Assembly: GCF_000308475.2 (NCBI RefSeq)
Contig: NZ_BAFT02000103.1
Coordinates: 1 to 64,000 of the forward strand
From: Nocardia brasiliensis NBRC 14402
Lineage (GTDB): Bacteria; Actinomycetota; Actinomycetes; Mycobacteriales; Mycobacteriaceae
Length of the DNA stretch: 64,000 nucleotides
Reading direction: 5' to 3'
Shown: positions 43,463 to 53,224 of the stretch, in pieces
How positions within the stretch are numbered: the stretch's first letter is position 1
How the letters are laid out: each line of letters starts with the position of its first letter
The notes under the pieces: generated by a model
The model's input: the letters and a program-made list of their open reading frames with translations, nothing else
Told to the model about the DNA's origin: nothing
The model's database searches: none
Position numbers and translations under genes: made by a program

Positions 43463-44516
43463 GGATGGCGGGCGCGGTCGGGGCGACTGGAAAGCGCGGC
43501 TTGGATCGCGAAACAGCGGTCCCTACGCCGACGCGTCAGGGGACACCGGCCCGGTCGACATCGCCGCGGTACGCCGCGACGATGTGCTGATCGATGCCAT
43601 CGCAAGCGATGGCCAGGTGCGCACCGACAGCGCGGAGGAGTATCAGCTCGCGGCTTTGCTCGCGGACTGGCGCGCGGAGCTCATCGCTCCGCCGATGGCC
43701 GACGCACCCGATCTGGATGCGATCGTGGCCGCGGTCAATCAGGAGATCGGTGCGCGTCAGGTACAGATAAGGGGCCAGGGCAGCAGCCGACTACGGCTGG
43801 TCCGCCCACTCCTCGGGGCCGCGGCGGCACTCGCCCTGGTCTTCGGCGGTATGACGGCGTTCTCCTACAACGCCGAGCCGGATGATCCGCTGTGGCGGCT
43901 CAAAGAGGTCGTGTTCAGTGAGCAGGCGCAGAGCACCGTGGTGCAGCGCACCGACAGCGATCTGAGCGAGGCAGGCAAGCTGGTCAAGCAGGATCCCGTT
44001 GCGGCCAAGCAGCGCTTGGCGGCGGCCAAGGAGAATGCCGGGCAGATCAGCGACCCCAAGAAGCACACCGAGGCGATGGAGGAGTGGAACCGGCTCGTCG
44101 CCGAGTTGGCCAAGGTGCGTCAGGACCTGGCCGACCAGCTGAACAACGGCACGTCGGATCCGGTCACGCCGTCGCCGAGTAGTGGGGTCAAGCCCACGAA
44201 GCCGGTGCCGCCGGTGCAGACCACGCCGGACCCCTCGATCCTGCAGACGAAGCCGGGCGATCCGTCGGACAAGCCGACCGAACCCACCGAGCCGACCGAC
44301 GACAAACCGACCACGCCGCCGGTGACCACGCCGCCGCCGACCGTCGAGCCGACCACCCAGCCTGCGACACCCACCACGGTGTCCGGGCCCACGGTGGTCG
44401 AGCCGACCGGCGATTCGAACGGTGCGCCGACCCAGCCGGTGACCAAGCCGCCGACGGGCAACTCGGGGCCGACGTTCGCCGTGCCGTCCGGGGCAGGTTT
44501 GCCCAGCACCAGCTGA
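43455..44516 (+). CDS. rsdA: Anti-sigma-D factor RsdA
   Basis: A 353-residue single-pass membrane protein. The cytoplasmic N-terminus has PVDIAAVRRDDVLIDAIASD, the sigma-binding helix region of RsdA. A transmembrane helix follows at about 115-135 (LLGAAAALALVFGGMTAF), then a helical extracytoplasmic segment and a Pro/Thr-rich tail. ATG at 43455 is preferred over the GTG at 43446 because AGGTGA precedes it. Release of SigD probably needs proteolysis of this protein. Confidence 0.88.
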   Translation: MARDGGRGRGDWKARLGSRNSGPYADASGDTGPVDIAAVRRDDVLIDAIASDGQVRTDSAEEYQLAALLADWRAELIAPPMADAPDLDAIVAAVNQEIGARQVQIRGQGSSRLRLVRPLLGAAAALALVFGGMTAFSYNAEPDDPLWRLKEVVFSEQAQSTVVQRTDSDLSEAGKLVKQDPVAAKQRLAAAKENAGQISDPKKHTEAMEEWNRLVAELAKVRQDLADQLNNGTSDPVTPSPSSGVKPTKPVPPVQTTPDPSILQTKPGDPSDKPTEPTEPTDDKPTTPPVTTPPPTVEPTTQPATPTTVSGPTVVEPTGDSNGAPTQPVTKPPTGNSGPTFAVPSGAGLPSTS

Positions 44517-44539
44517 CTAGGTCGCAGCACAAACGAACA

Positions 44540-44584
44540 AGACATGAACCGATTGCCGAACGGCGGTCGGTTTTCTGTCTTTTC
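44540..44584 (+). terminator. Terminator after rsdA
   Basis: AACCGATTGCC, GAAC, GGCGGTCGGTT stem with flanking AGACA/TGTCT pairing, followed by TTTT. Confidence 0.8.
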
Positions 44585-44723
44585 GGGGCTGCCCGACCGG
44601 GTTGTCGCGGGGGCTGCGCGGCGAAGATCTATGCGGCGAAAATCACAGCGCCACTGGGCGCTGTAGCGCGGGTCCGAGCCCTCGGACGCGGCACGGGTGG
44701 GACGAAGCGCGGTAGCGAAACGC

Positions 44724-45137
44724 TCAGCTGTCGAAACCGTCGAAGCCGTCGCCGTGGAACGCCTCGTTCATCGAGGCATCCGCGTAGCCCCGGCAGTAAT
44801 CCCAGGTGACGTACGCTTCCGGCGTCGGGTCGTAGGCGGGCTCGTGCGGGCGCACCGTGCCGTCCACCAGTAGCTGAAGCAGGTTGGCGCGCAACATGTC
44901 CCAGTCGTGGTAGTGGTCCTGCCGACAGTCTTCGCAGCTGACCACGAGTCCGCGGATACCGCGGTGCGCTAGTAGTGCCTCGTAGACGGCGAGATCAGCG
45001 AGATCCTCCTCGACCGCGAGGCGCTCGTGGGGATCCAGCGGCTCACCGGGCTCGATGGCATCGAGCGCGGCGGACGGGTCGGAGGGGTCTCCGGCGAAGG
45101 GATCCGGCGGCAAGCCAGGTGGTAGATGGTCACGCAC
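44724..45137 (-). CDS. DUF5319-type conserved protein (Rv3412-like)
   Basis: A 137-residue conserved actinobacterial protein: VRDHLPPGLPPDPFAGDPSDPSAALD at the start, LAVYEALLAHRGIRGLVVSCEDCRQDHYHDWDMLRANLLQLL and YVTWDYCRGYADASLNEA-type end. C-x2-C (CEDC) with downstream His could bind metal. Very close to Rv3412 as I recall it. GTG at 45137 begins the conserved part; the frame is open to 45206. Divergent from guaB2. Role unknown. Confidence 0.85.
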   Translation of the reverse strand: MRDHLPPGLPPDPFAGDPSDPSAALDAIEPGEPLDPHERLAVEEDLADLAVYEALLAHRGIRGLVVSCEDCRQDHYHDWDMLRANLLQLLVDGTVRPHEPAYDPTPEAYVTWDYCRGYADASMNEAFHGDGFDGFDS

Positions 45138-45430
45138 ATCCCCACGGTACGCAGAACAGGGTGGTCTGCGCCAGCGATGTGGGCCGCAAGTTTCGCCGGT
45201 ACCCACCCGTCACCGGTCCGCGCCGTCGCCCCGTGCCCGGGCGTTTCGCGTCGGCCGCGCCGCCCGGTGGGCTCACTTGGTCGGTGGGTTTGCGGGACAG
45301 ATACCATGGTGTCAGGCTCCGGCGAGCACCCGACACGATATCCGGAGCCACCAGTCCATCCCATCAGCTGCGCACGACGCCGGTGACCCCGGCGCCGCTC
45401 GCTGTCGACGTCCAGGAGGGGTCGATCCGA

Positions 45431-46975
<1,545 letters not shown>

Positions 46976-47153
46976 CGGAGGTAGGAACCCGGCGGTGCGC
47001 TGCCGGGCGAACAGCGGGTGCGGTGGCGCGTCCGGACCCCGATGACGGGCCCGGCGGGCCGTGTCCGCGCGGCCGCTGACCTGGCTGCGACTAGCCTGGG
47101 GCCGCGACCTCCGGTCAGGACAAGGTCACCACAGCGCGAGTCTCACGAGCGCC

Positions 47154-47218
47154 GTTCGTGGCCCGTCTCGCGCGCGAGTCTCGACGGCTCGCGCGCAAGT
47201 CACGAGGGGGCCACGAAC
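47154..47218. promoter_or_regulatory. Large inverted repeat between guaB2 and guaB3
   Basis: GTTCGTGGCCC and GGGCCACGAAC (11 bp, perfect) enclose a second pairing of CTCGCGCGCGAG with CTCGCGCGCAAG-type sequence. It ends 39 nt before guaB3, in a 281-bp gap with no gene. Confidence 0.7.
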
Positions 47219-47256
47219 ACGCCGCGCCCGCGCGGCCGATAGATAGGAGTACAAAC

Positions 47257-48411
47257 GTGCGCGACATGGTCGAGATCGGCATGGGCCGGACCGCCCGGCG
47301 TACCTACGAGCTGGACGATATCGATATCGTCCCCTCGCGCCGGACCCGCTCGTCGAAGCAGGTGTCGCTGTCCTGGCAGCTCGACGCCTACCGTTTCGAG
47401 ATCCCGTTCCTCGCGCACCCGACCGATGCGCTGGTGTCGCCGGAGTTCGCCATCGAACTCGGCCGCCTCGGCGGACTCGGTGTCATCAACGGCGAGGGCC
47501 TGTGGGCCAGGCACGCGGACGTCGCCGCGAAGATCGAGCAACTGCTCGAACTGGTCGGCAAGGGCGGCTACGAGCGGGCCGTCTCGCTGCTGCAGGAGCT
47601 GCACGCCGCGCCGATGCAGCCGGAGCTGCTCGCGGCCGCGGTCGCACAGGTGCGGGCGGCGGGGGTGACCGTCGCGGTGCGGGTGAGCCCGCAGAACGCG
47701 CGCGCGTTGACGCCCGCCCTGGTGCAGGCCGGGGTCGACCTGCTGGTCGTGCACGGCACCATCATCTCCGCCGAACACGTCGGCGACGGTGAACCGTTGA
47801 ACCTCAAGACCTTCATCGCCGAGCTGGACGTGCCCGTGGTGGCGGGCGGCGTGAGCGATCACCGGACCGCGCTGCACCTGATGCGCACCGGCGCGGCGGG
47901 CGTCATCGTCGGCTACGGCTCGTTCCCCGGCGCGACCACCACCCGCGAGGTGCTCGGTATCGGCGTGCCGATGGCCACTGCGATCGCCGACGCCGCGGCC
48001 GCGCGCCGCGACTATCTGGACGAGACCGGCGGCCGGTACGTGCACGTCATCGCCGACGGCGATATCGAGACCTCCGGTCAGCTGGCCAAGGCGATCGCCT
48101 GCGGCGCGGACGCCGCGATGCTCGGGGTGCCGCTCGCGGTGGCCGCCGAGGCGCCCGGCCGCGGCTGGTACTGGCCCTCGGCCGCCGCGCACCCCTCGGT
48201 GCCCCGTGGTTCGCTGCTCGGCGTCGAATGGGACCAGGAGGAGGGTTCCGGCGATGCGGTGCGCCCCAGCCTGGAGCAGGTGCTGTTCGGACCCTCCGAC
48301 GACCCGTTCGGCTCGCTGAATCTCGTTGGCGGCCTGCGCCGTTCGATGGCCAAGGCGGGCTATTCCGACCTCAAGGAGTTCCAGAAGGTCGGCCTCAGCG
48401 TCCGCGGCTGA
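47257..48411 (+). CDS. guaB3: GuaB3 family IMP dehydrogenase-like protein
   Basis: A 384-residue protein with the TIM-barrel IMPDH fold but no CBS domains: MGRTARRTYELDDIDIVPSRRTRSSK at the start and FLAHPTDALVSPEFAIELGRLGGLGVINGEG, then GSFPGATTTREVLGIGVPMATAIADAAAARR. It lacks the canonical catalytic Cys loop, as in the GuaB3 group. GTG at 47257 has TAGGAG 7 nt upstream. Activity on IMP is uncertain. Confidence 0.93.
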   Translation: MRDMVEIGMGRTARRTYELDDIDIVPSRRTRSSKQVSLSWQLDAYRFEIPFLAHPTDALVSPEFAIELGRLGGLGVINGEGLWARHADVAAKIEQLLELVGKGGYERAVSLLQELHAAPMQPELLAAAVAQVRAAGVTVAVRVSPQNARALTPALVQAGVDLLVVHGTIISAEHVGDGEPLNLKTFIAELDVPVVAGGVSDHRTALHLMRTGAAGVIVGYGSFPGATTTREVLGIGVPMATAIADAAAARRDYLDETGGRYVHVIADGDIETSGQLAKAIACGADAAMLGVPLAVAAEAPGRGWYWPSAAAHPSVPRGSLLGVEWDQEEGSGDAVRPSLEQVLFGPSDDPFGSLNLVGGLRRSMAKAGYSDLKEFQKVGLSVRG

Positions 48412-48472
48412 TTGCCCGGGCGTCCGCTGCTGAGCGCACGGCGTCGCGAAATCCGCGCTCGCCGCGACCGTT

Positions 48473-49273
48473 TCAGCGGGCGATGCTCGGGACGACGCGT
48501 TCGCGCAGGAAGCGGCGCATCGCGGTGTTCACTGGATCGGGATGGGTCATGGTGACCGCGAGCCGCGCGCCCGCGATCTCGACGTAGGTCGAGCCGGTGA
48601 GGCCGTGCGTCAGCTGCCTGGCCCGGTCGGGCGGGATGCCGCTGTCGGTGGCGTGGATCACCAAGGCGGGACAGGTGATTTCGGACAGCCGCTCCAGCAC
48701 GGAGTCCCGGCTGAGCAGACAGCCCGCCGCCACCTCGATACCGCGGCAGTCGCGCAGCAGCCAGCGGGTGGTCCAGATGGTGCGGTACCAGTTGTCGTTG
48801 CCGATCAGCCAGGACGCGAGCTGGTGCGCCGCCTGCTGGCGCGAGCCGTCGTCGTACCACTCCTCGAGGAACTTCTGGGTGGCGTCGGACTGTTCGGGGG
48901 TCGGGCCGTTCGCCTCGGTGCTGATCAGGATCAGCGCCGAGACCCGTTCCGGCGCGATGAGCGCGGTCCGCAGGGCGGTGAAGCCGCCCTGCGCGGTGCC
49001 GCCGACCACGGCCCGTTCGGCGCCGACGTGGTCGAGCACGGTGAGCGCGTCGCGGGCCGCGGTCCAGTAGGTGAACGGCAAGCCCTCGTCCCTGGTGCGG
49101 CCGTGGCCGCGGGCATCCCACGAGACGATCCGGAATTCCGGTGCCAGCGCGGCCATCTGAGCCGCGAACATGGTCCGGTCCATGAAGAATTCGTGTGCTA
49201 GCAGCACCACCGGGCCGCTCCCGCCGCTGTCCTCGTAGTGGATGTCGGCGTCGATCGCGCGGGCGAATGGCAC
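48473..49273 (-). CDS. Alpha/beta-hydrolase-fold protein lacking the nucleophile serine
   Basis: A 266-residue protein with HEFFMDRTMF (oxyanion), DARGHGRT and a nucleophile elbow reading VVGGTAQGGFTALR. Relatives have GGTSQGG here; this one has Ala at position 94 (GCG at 48992-48994; TCG would be Ser). The acid loop (VIHATDSGIPPDR) is present, and the usual His position is weak (MTHPDPVN). It is therefore probably not an active serine hydrolase. Lies convergent to guaB3 and upstream of guaA on the other strand. Confidence 0.72.
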   Translation of the reverse strand: MPFARAIDADIHYEDSGGSGPVVLLAHEFFMDRTMFAAQMAALAPEFRIVSWDARGHGRTRDEGLPFTYWTAARDALTVLDHVGAERAVVGGTAQGGFTALRTALIAPERVSALILISTEANGPTPEQSDATQKFLEEWYDDGSRQQAAHQLASWLIGNDNWYRTIWTTRWLLRDCRGIEVAAGCLLSRDSVLERLSEITCPALVIHATDSGIPPDRARQLTHGLTGSTYVEIAGARLAVTMTHPDPVNTAMRRFLRERVVPSIAR

Positions 49274-49639
49274 TGCACGAGGATAGCCAGCGGGGCACCG
49301 GCTCGCGGGCCGATTTGCTGGGTCGCCCGATTACTTGCTGGAGTTCGTGGGCGCGACGAGTTCCGAAATCGCCCGCGCCGACCGGTCCGTCAAGGCCGCG
49401 ACCTCGATCGCTGGACTTCGTTGCGGGGCGGGCGGGTTCGGCGCCGCGGCGCTGGAGATCGGGCACCGCGGCCGCGTGTCGGCGGTGCCGACAGTTCGCT
49501 CGGCCGTGCCTTCGCTGCGTGGATGCTCGTCGTGCCGCCCGCGGCGGCTGCCGCCCGCGTACTACCGTGACGGCCTCGTCGGTGCTGGTAGCGGCACCGC
49601 GGTGCCGATGATTCGCTCGTTCGGCGCGCTCACTAAACT
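49274..49639. other. Intergenic region upstream of guaA
   Basis: About 366 bp of GC-rich sequence between divergent starts. It should hold promoters for the hydrolase-like gene and guaA. I see no strong hairpin, gene or operator I can name. Confidence 0.45.
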
Positions 49640-51223
49640 GTGCCGGTGGCGCAAACACAGAGACCGGTCCTCGTCGTCGACTTCGGCGCGCAGTACGCAC
49701 AGCTGATCGCTCGGCGGGTCCGCGAATCGAGTGTGTTCTCCGAGGTGATCCCGCACACCACCACGGTGGCGGAGATCGCCGAGCGCCAGCCCCTCGCGGT
49801 GATCCTGTCCGGCGGTCCGGCCAGCGTGTATGCCGAGGGCGCACCGCAATTGGACGCGCGACTGTTCGATCTGGGCCTGCCGGTGTTCGGCATCTGCTAC
49901 GGCTTCCAGGCGATGGCGCAGGCGCTCGGCGGCACGGTCGCGCACACCGGCACCCGCGAATACGGCCGCACCGAACTCAATATCGACGGCGGCGTGCTGC
50001 ACGGCGGCCTGCCCACCATTCAGCCGGTGTGGATGAGCCACGGCGACGCGGTGACCGATGCCCCCGAGGGCTTCGAGGTCACCGGCACCACCGCGGGCGC
50101 GCCGGTCGCCGCGTTCGAGGATCGGGCCCGCCGCCTGGCCGGTGTGCAGTACCACCCCGAGGTGCTGCATTCGCCGCACGGCCAGCAGGTGCTCAGCCGC
50201 TTCCTGCACGAGATCGCGGGCATCCCGGGCACCTGGACGCCCGCCAATATCGCCGAATCGCTGGTCGCCGGGGTGCGGGAGCAGATCGGCACCGGGCACG
50301 CGATCTGCGGTCTGTCCGGCGGTGTCGATTCCGCGGTTGCCGCCGCGCTGGTGCAGCGCGCCATCGGGGACCGGTTGACCTGTGTGTTCGTCGACCACGG
50401 CCTGTTGCGCGCGGGCGAGCGCGAGCAGGTGCAGCAGGATTTCGTCGCCGCCACCGGGGCCAAGTTGGTCACCGTCGACGCGGTCGACAAGTTCCTCGGC
50501 GAGTTGAAGGGCGTCACCGACCCCGAGGAGAAGCGCAAGATCATCGGACGCGAGTTCATCCGTTCGTTCGAGGACGCGGTGTCCGAGGTCGTGCTCGAGC
50601 AGGGCACGGACGCCGCGGACACCGGCTCGAAGGTCGAATTCCTCGTGCAGGGCACGCTGTACCCGGATGTGGTGGAGTCCGGCGGCGGCACCGGCACCGC
50701 GAACATCAAGAGCCATCACAATGTCGGCGGCCTGCCCGACGACCTGGAATTCGAACTGGTCGAGCCGTTGCGCCTGCTGTTCAAGGACGAGGTGCGCGCG
50801 GTCGGTCGTGAGCTCGGCCTGCCGGAGGAGATCGTCGGCCGGCAGCCGTTCCCCGGCCCCGGCCTGGCCATCCGGATCGTCGGCGAGGTGACCCCCGATC
50901 GGCTGGCCACGCTGCGCCAGGCCGATGCCATCGCGCGGGAGGAACTCACCGCCGCCGGGCTCGACAAGCAGATCTGGCAGTGCCCGGTGGTGCTGCTCGC
51001 GGATGTGCGCAGCGTCGGCGTGCAGGGCGACGGCCGCACCTACGGTCACCCGATCGTGCTGCGCCCGGTCTCCAGCGAGGACGCGATGACCGCCGACTGG
51101 ACCCGGCTGCCCTACGAGGTGCTGGAGCGGATCTCCACCCGGATCACCAACGAGGTGCCGGAGGTCAACCGGGTCGTCCTCGATGTGACCAGCAAGCCGC
51201 CGGGCACCATCGAATGGGAGTGA
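49640..51223 (+). CDS. guaA: GMP synthase (glutamine-hydrolysing)
   Basis: Aminates XMP to GMP. The 527-residue protein has a class I glutaminase domain (VLVVDFGAQYAQLIARRVRE, nucleophile C86 in GICYGFQ, then GVQYHPE), the PP-loop LSGGVDSAVAAAL and the dimerisation domain ending KPPGTIEWE. Start is GTG at 49640 or 49646. Completes the guaB2-guaB3-guaA block. Confidence 0.96.
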   Translation: MPVAQTQRPVLVVDFGAQYAQLIARRVRESSVFSEVIPHTTTVAEIAERQPLAVILSGGPASVYAEGAPQLDARLFDLGLPVFGICYGFQAMAQALGGTVAHTGTREYGRTELNIDGGVLHGGLPTIQPVWMSHGDAVTDAPEGFEVTGTTAGAPVAAFEDRARRLAGVQYHPEVLHSPHGQQVLSRFLHEIAGIPGTWTPANIAESLVAGVREQIGTGHAICGLSGGVDSAVAAALVQRAIGDRLTCVFVDHGLLRAGEREQVQQDFVAATGAKLVTVDAVDKFLGELKGVTDPEEKRKIIGREFIRSFEDAVSEVVLEQGTDAADTGSKVEFLVQGTLYPDVVESGGGTGTANIKSHHNVGGLPDDLEFELVEPLRLLFKDEVRAVGRELGLPEEIVGRQPFPGPGLAIRIVGEVTPDRLATLRQADAIAREELTAAGLDKQIWQCPVVLLADVRSVGVQGDGRTYGHPIVLRPVSSEDAMTADWTRLPYEVLERISTRITNEVPEVNRVVLDVTSKPPGTIEWE

Positions 51224-51243
51224 TCCGGCACTGAGCCGACGGC

Positions 51244-51273
51244 AAAGGCCCCGTCCCTTCGGACGGGGCCTTT
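51244..51273 (+). terminator. guaA terminator
   Basis: AAAGGCCCCGTCC, CTTC, GGACGGGGCCTTT: a perfect 13-bp stem with a tetraloop, 20 nt after guaA. It probably also ends the leftward operon at 51288. Confidence 0.92.
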
Positions 51274-51287
51274 CGTGTGTTGTGTGC

Positions 51288-51503
51288 TCAGCGTCGTTTG
51301 CGTGGGGAGACCACCAGCACCACGCCGACGACGATGGCGGCGAGCACCACGATCCAGCCCAGCGGCACCCCGCTGGTCTTCGACCACGACTCGGGGCCGA
51401 TGAAGGCCCAGGCGCTCACCCCGAGGGCCAGCAGGCCGACGATGAGCAGCGAGGCGGACGGGCCGCGCTTGGTGTCGGTCTCGTTGTATGAATTGTCAGC
51501 CAC
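51288..51503 (-). CDS. Small two-helix membrane protein
   Basis: A 71-residue protein with two transmembrane helices (ASLLIVGLLALGVSAWAFIG and GWIVVLAAIVVGVVLVVS) and a basic end. GTG at 51503 overlaps the stop of the PspC gene by 8 nt, so the two are translated together. It may help the envelope-stress module. No family recognised. Confidence 0.7.
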   Translation of the reverse strand: MADNSYNETDTKRGPSASLLIVGLLALGVSAWAFIGPESWSKTSGVPLGWIVVLAAIVVGVVLVVSPRKRR

Positions 51504-53076
51504 GTTGCACCGCCATCGAGCCGGCCCGGACGTCGACCTGCAGGTCGAGCACGGGGGTGTCGGGTGTATTCGGTCCGGTGACGCCGTTGACGCAATCACC
51601 CATCGCCACATTGCAATTGGTGCGCACCGTCATGCCGGCGGGCACCAGCACCTGGAAGTCGCCCATGCGGACATTGATGTCGACGGTGCGATTCGCGGTG
51701 AGATTCAGCGACCGCAGGTCGAGTTTGCCCGCGCCCATGTTGATCCGGTATTTCGCGTCCAACTGGTCGATCGAGGTCGGGGTCCAGACGTGTTCGCCCA
51801 TCGCGGCGCGATCGAGTTCGACCGGGCCGATCGCCGAGGCGAGCAGGACGAAGCCGGCCAGCGGGGCGGTCAGCACCAGCAGTCCGTAGCCGCGGCGCAG
51901 GAAGGCGCCGAGCACCAGGCCCAGGCCGACCACCGCCAGCGCCACCGCCGCGATCCGGCCGGGCGTCATCCATTCGACGCCGGAGGCGGCCAGCGCACCG
52001 GCGCCCGCGGCCGCCAGGATGGCGAGGCCGATCACCACCGGGGTCAGTCGGGAGCGCGGGCGTTTCGGCGGGGGCGCGACCACGGTGCGGACCGGGGTCG
52101 GTTCGGGCAGGTCCCAGGCGAGCGGCGCGACGCCGAGCGGATCCCAGGACGGCGGAGCCGGGCGGTCGAGCGTCGCGGATCTGCTTGCACCGGAAGGCGT
52201 TCCGGTGTCGAACCGTTCGGCGGGAGCGTCCTTGCGCAGTGCGGGCGCGGGGTCGGGGACGATCTCGGCGTCCTGGATGTCGTCGGCGGACTCGGCCGGC
52301 GCGTTCCGCTTGTCCAGCGCGGCGGTGCTGTCTGCGCCGGGCGTAGCGGGCTTTTCGAGGTCGATGATCGTCGTGGACTGCTCGTCCACCCGCAGCACGG
52401 CGGTGGGCGCTTCGGCGGCGACGGGCGAATCCGGTTGCGGCGATGCGGTTTCGGGAGCGGGGGCGTCCGGGACGTAGGCGTCCGGCAGCTTGGTGTACGG
52501 GGTGTACACGCTGGTCGGCGGGACGTACATGGCTCCGGCGGTGCGCGGGGCGCCCGGCGGGAAGGTGGCGCCGGGGTACCCGGTGGCGGTGATGCCGTCG
52601 TCGGTCATCAACCCGCTGAACTCACTGGTGGTGCCGGGCGGTGCCGCGGGGTTGCGCAGATGCAGCATCCACCAGCCCGCCAGCATCAGCGCGAGGCTGA
52701 TCAGCCCCGAGCCGCCGAGGCCGACCCCGACCGGACCCATCGTGCTCACCGCGATGGCGAGCGCGACGATCAACACGATCGTCTTGGTCTGCGACTGGGA
52801 ACTGTGGCCCTTCCCCACCAGCGACTCGGCCGCCGATGCCTGATCCCCGGCCTCGCTGCACAGTAGCCAGGCGAGCAGGTACAGGACGACGCCTGCGCCA
52901 CCGAAGATGGCCGACACCACGAACGCCACGCGAACGAGCACCGGGTCGACGTTGTACCGCCGGCCGAACCCGGCCGCGACGCCGGCGATCGGTCCCTGTC
53001 GAGGCAGCCGCACCGGCCGCGTGCGCCACATGTGCTGGAGCTGGTCCCCGAAGCTCGTTTTCGTCATGGTTCCCAT
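51496..53076 (-). CDS. PspC-domain membrane protein, EsrI-like inhibitor candidate
   Basis: A 526-residue protein. The PspC domain is at the N-terminus (GPIAGVAAGFGRRYNVDPVLVRVAFVV, about 28-75). Two or more helices, a long Pro/Glu-rich cytoplasmic linker and further helices follow, and the C-terminal part is a LiaF-like beta domain (LDLRSLNLTANRTVDINVRMGDFQVLVPAGM). It is divergent from a PspC-histidine kinase and its response regulator. This arrangement matches the EsrI-EsrSR envelope-stress system described in Corynebacterium glutamicum. ATG at 53076 is used; 53067 is an alternative. Confidence 0.82.
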   Translation of the reverse strand: MGTMTKTSFGDQLQHMWRTRPVRLPRQGPIAGVAAGFGRRYNVDPVLVRVAFVVSAIFGGAGVVLYLLAWLLCSEAGDQASAAESLVGKGHSSQSQTKTIVLIVALAIAVSTMGPVGVGLGGSGLISLALMLAGWWMLHLRNPAAPPGTTSEFSGLMTDDGITATGYPGATFPPGAPRTAGAMYVPPTSVYTPYTKLPDAYVPDAPAPETASPQPDSPVAAEAPTAVLRVDEQSTTIIDLEKPATPGADSTAALDKRNAPAESADDIQDAEIVPDPAPALRKDAPAERFDTGTPSGASRSATLDRPAPPSWDPLGVAPLAWDLPEPTPVRTVVAPPPKRPRSRLTPVVIGLAILAAAGAGALAASGVEWMTPGRIAAVALAVVGLGLVLGAFLRRGYGLLVLTAPLAGFVLLASAIGPVELDRAAMGEHVWTPTSIDQLDAKYRINMGAGKLDLRSLNLTANRTVDINVRMGDFQVLVPAGMTVRTNCNVAMGDCVNGVTGPNTPDTPVLDLQVDVRAGSMAVQRG

Positions 53077-53105
53077 ACTGTGCCTGACCAGCGCATCCGC
53101 ACATC

Positions 53106-53131
53106 GGGGGGAACCCTGAATAATTCCCCCC
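53106..53131. promoter_or_regulatory. Palindrome upstream of the PspC gene, response-regulator site candidate
   Basis: GGGGGGAA, 10 nt, TTCCCCCC. It begins 30 bp before the ATG at 53076 in the 148-bp divergent gap between esrI-like and esrS-like genes. Confidence 0.55.
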
Positions 53132-53224
53132 ATCCTTTGGACCGGCCGGTCAGCGGCGGGTGGGCGCGAAGATCAGGGTGATTCCTGATAGCTAGCTGCC
53201 GGGGCGCGTGTCACTATCGAAGAC

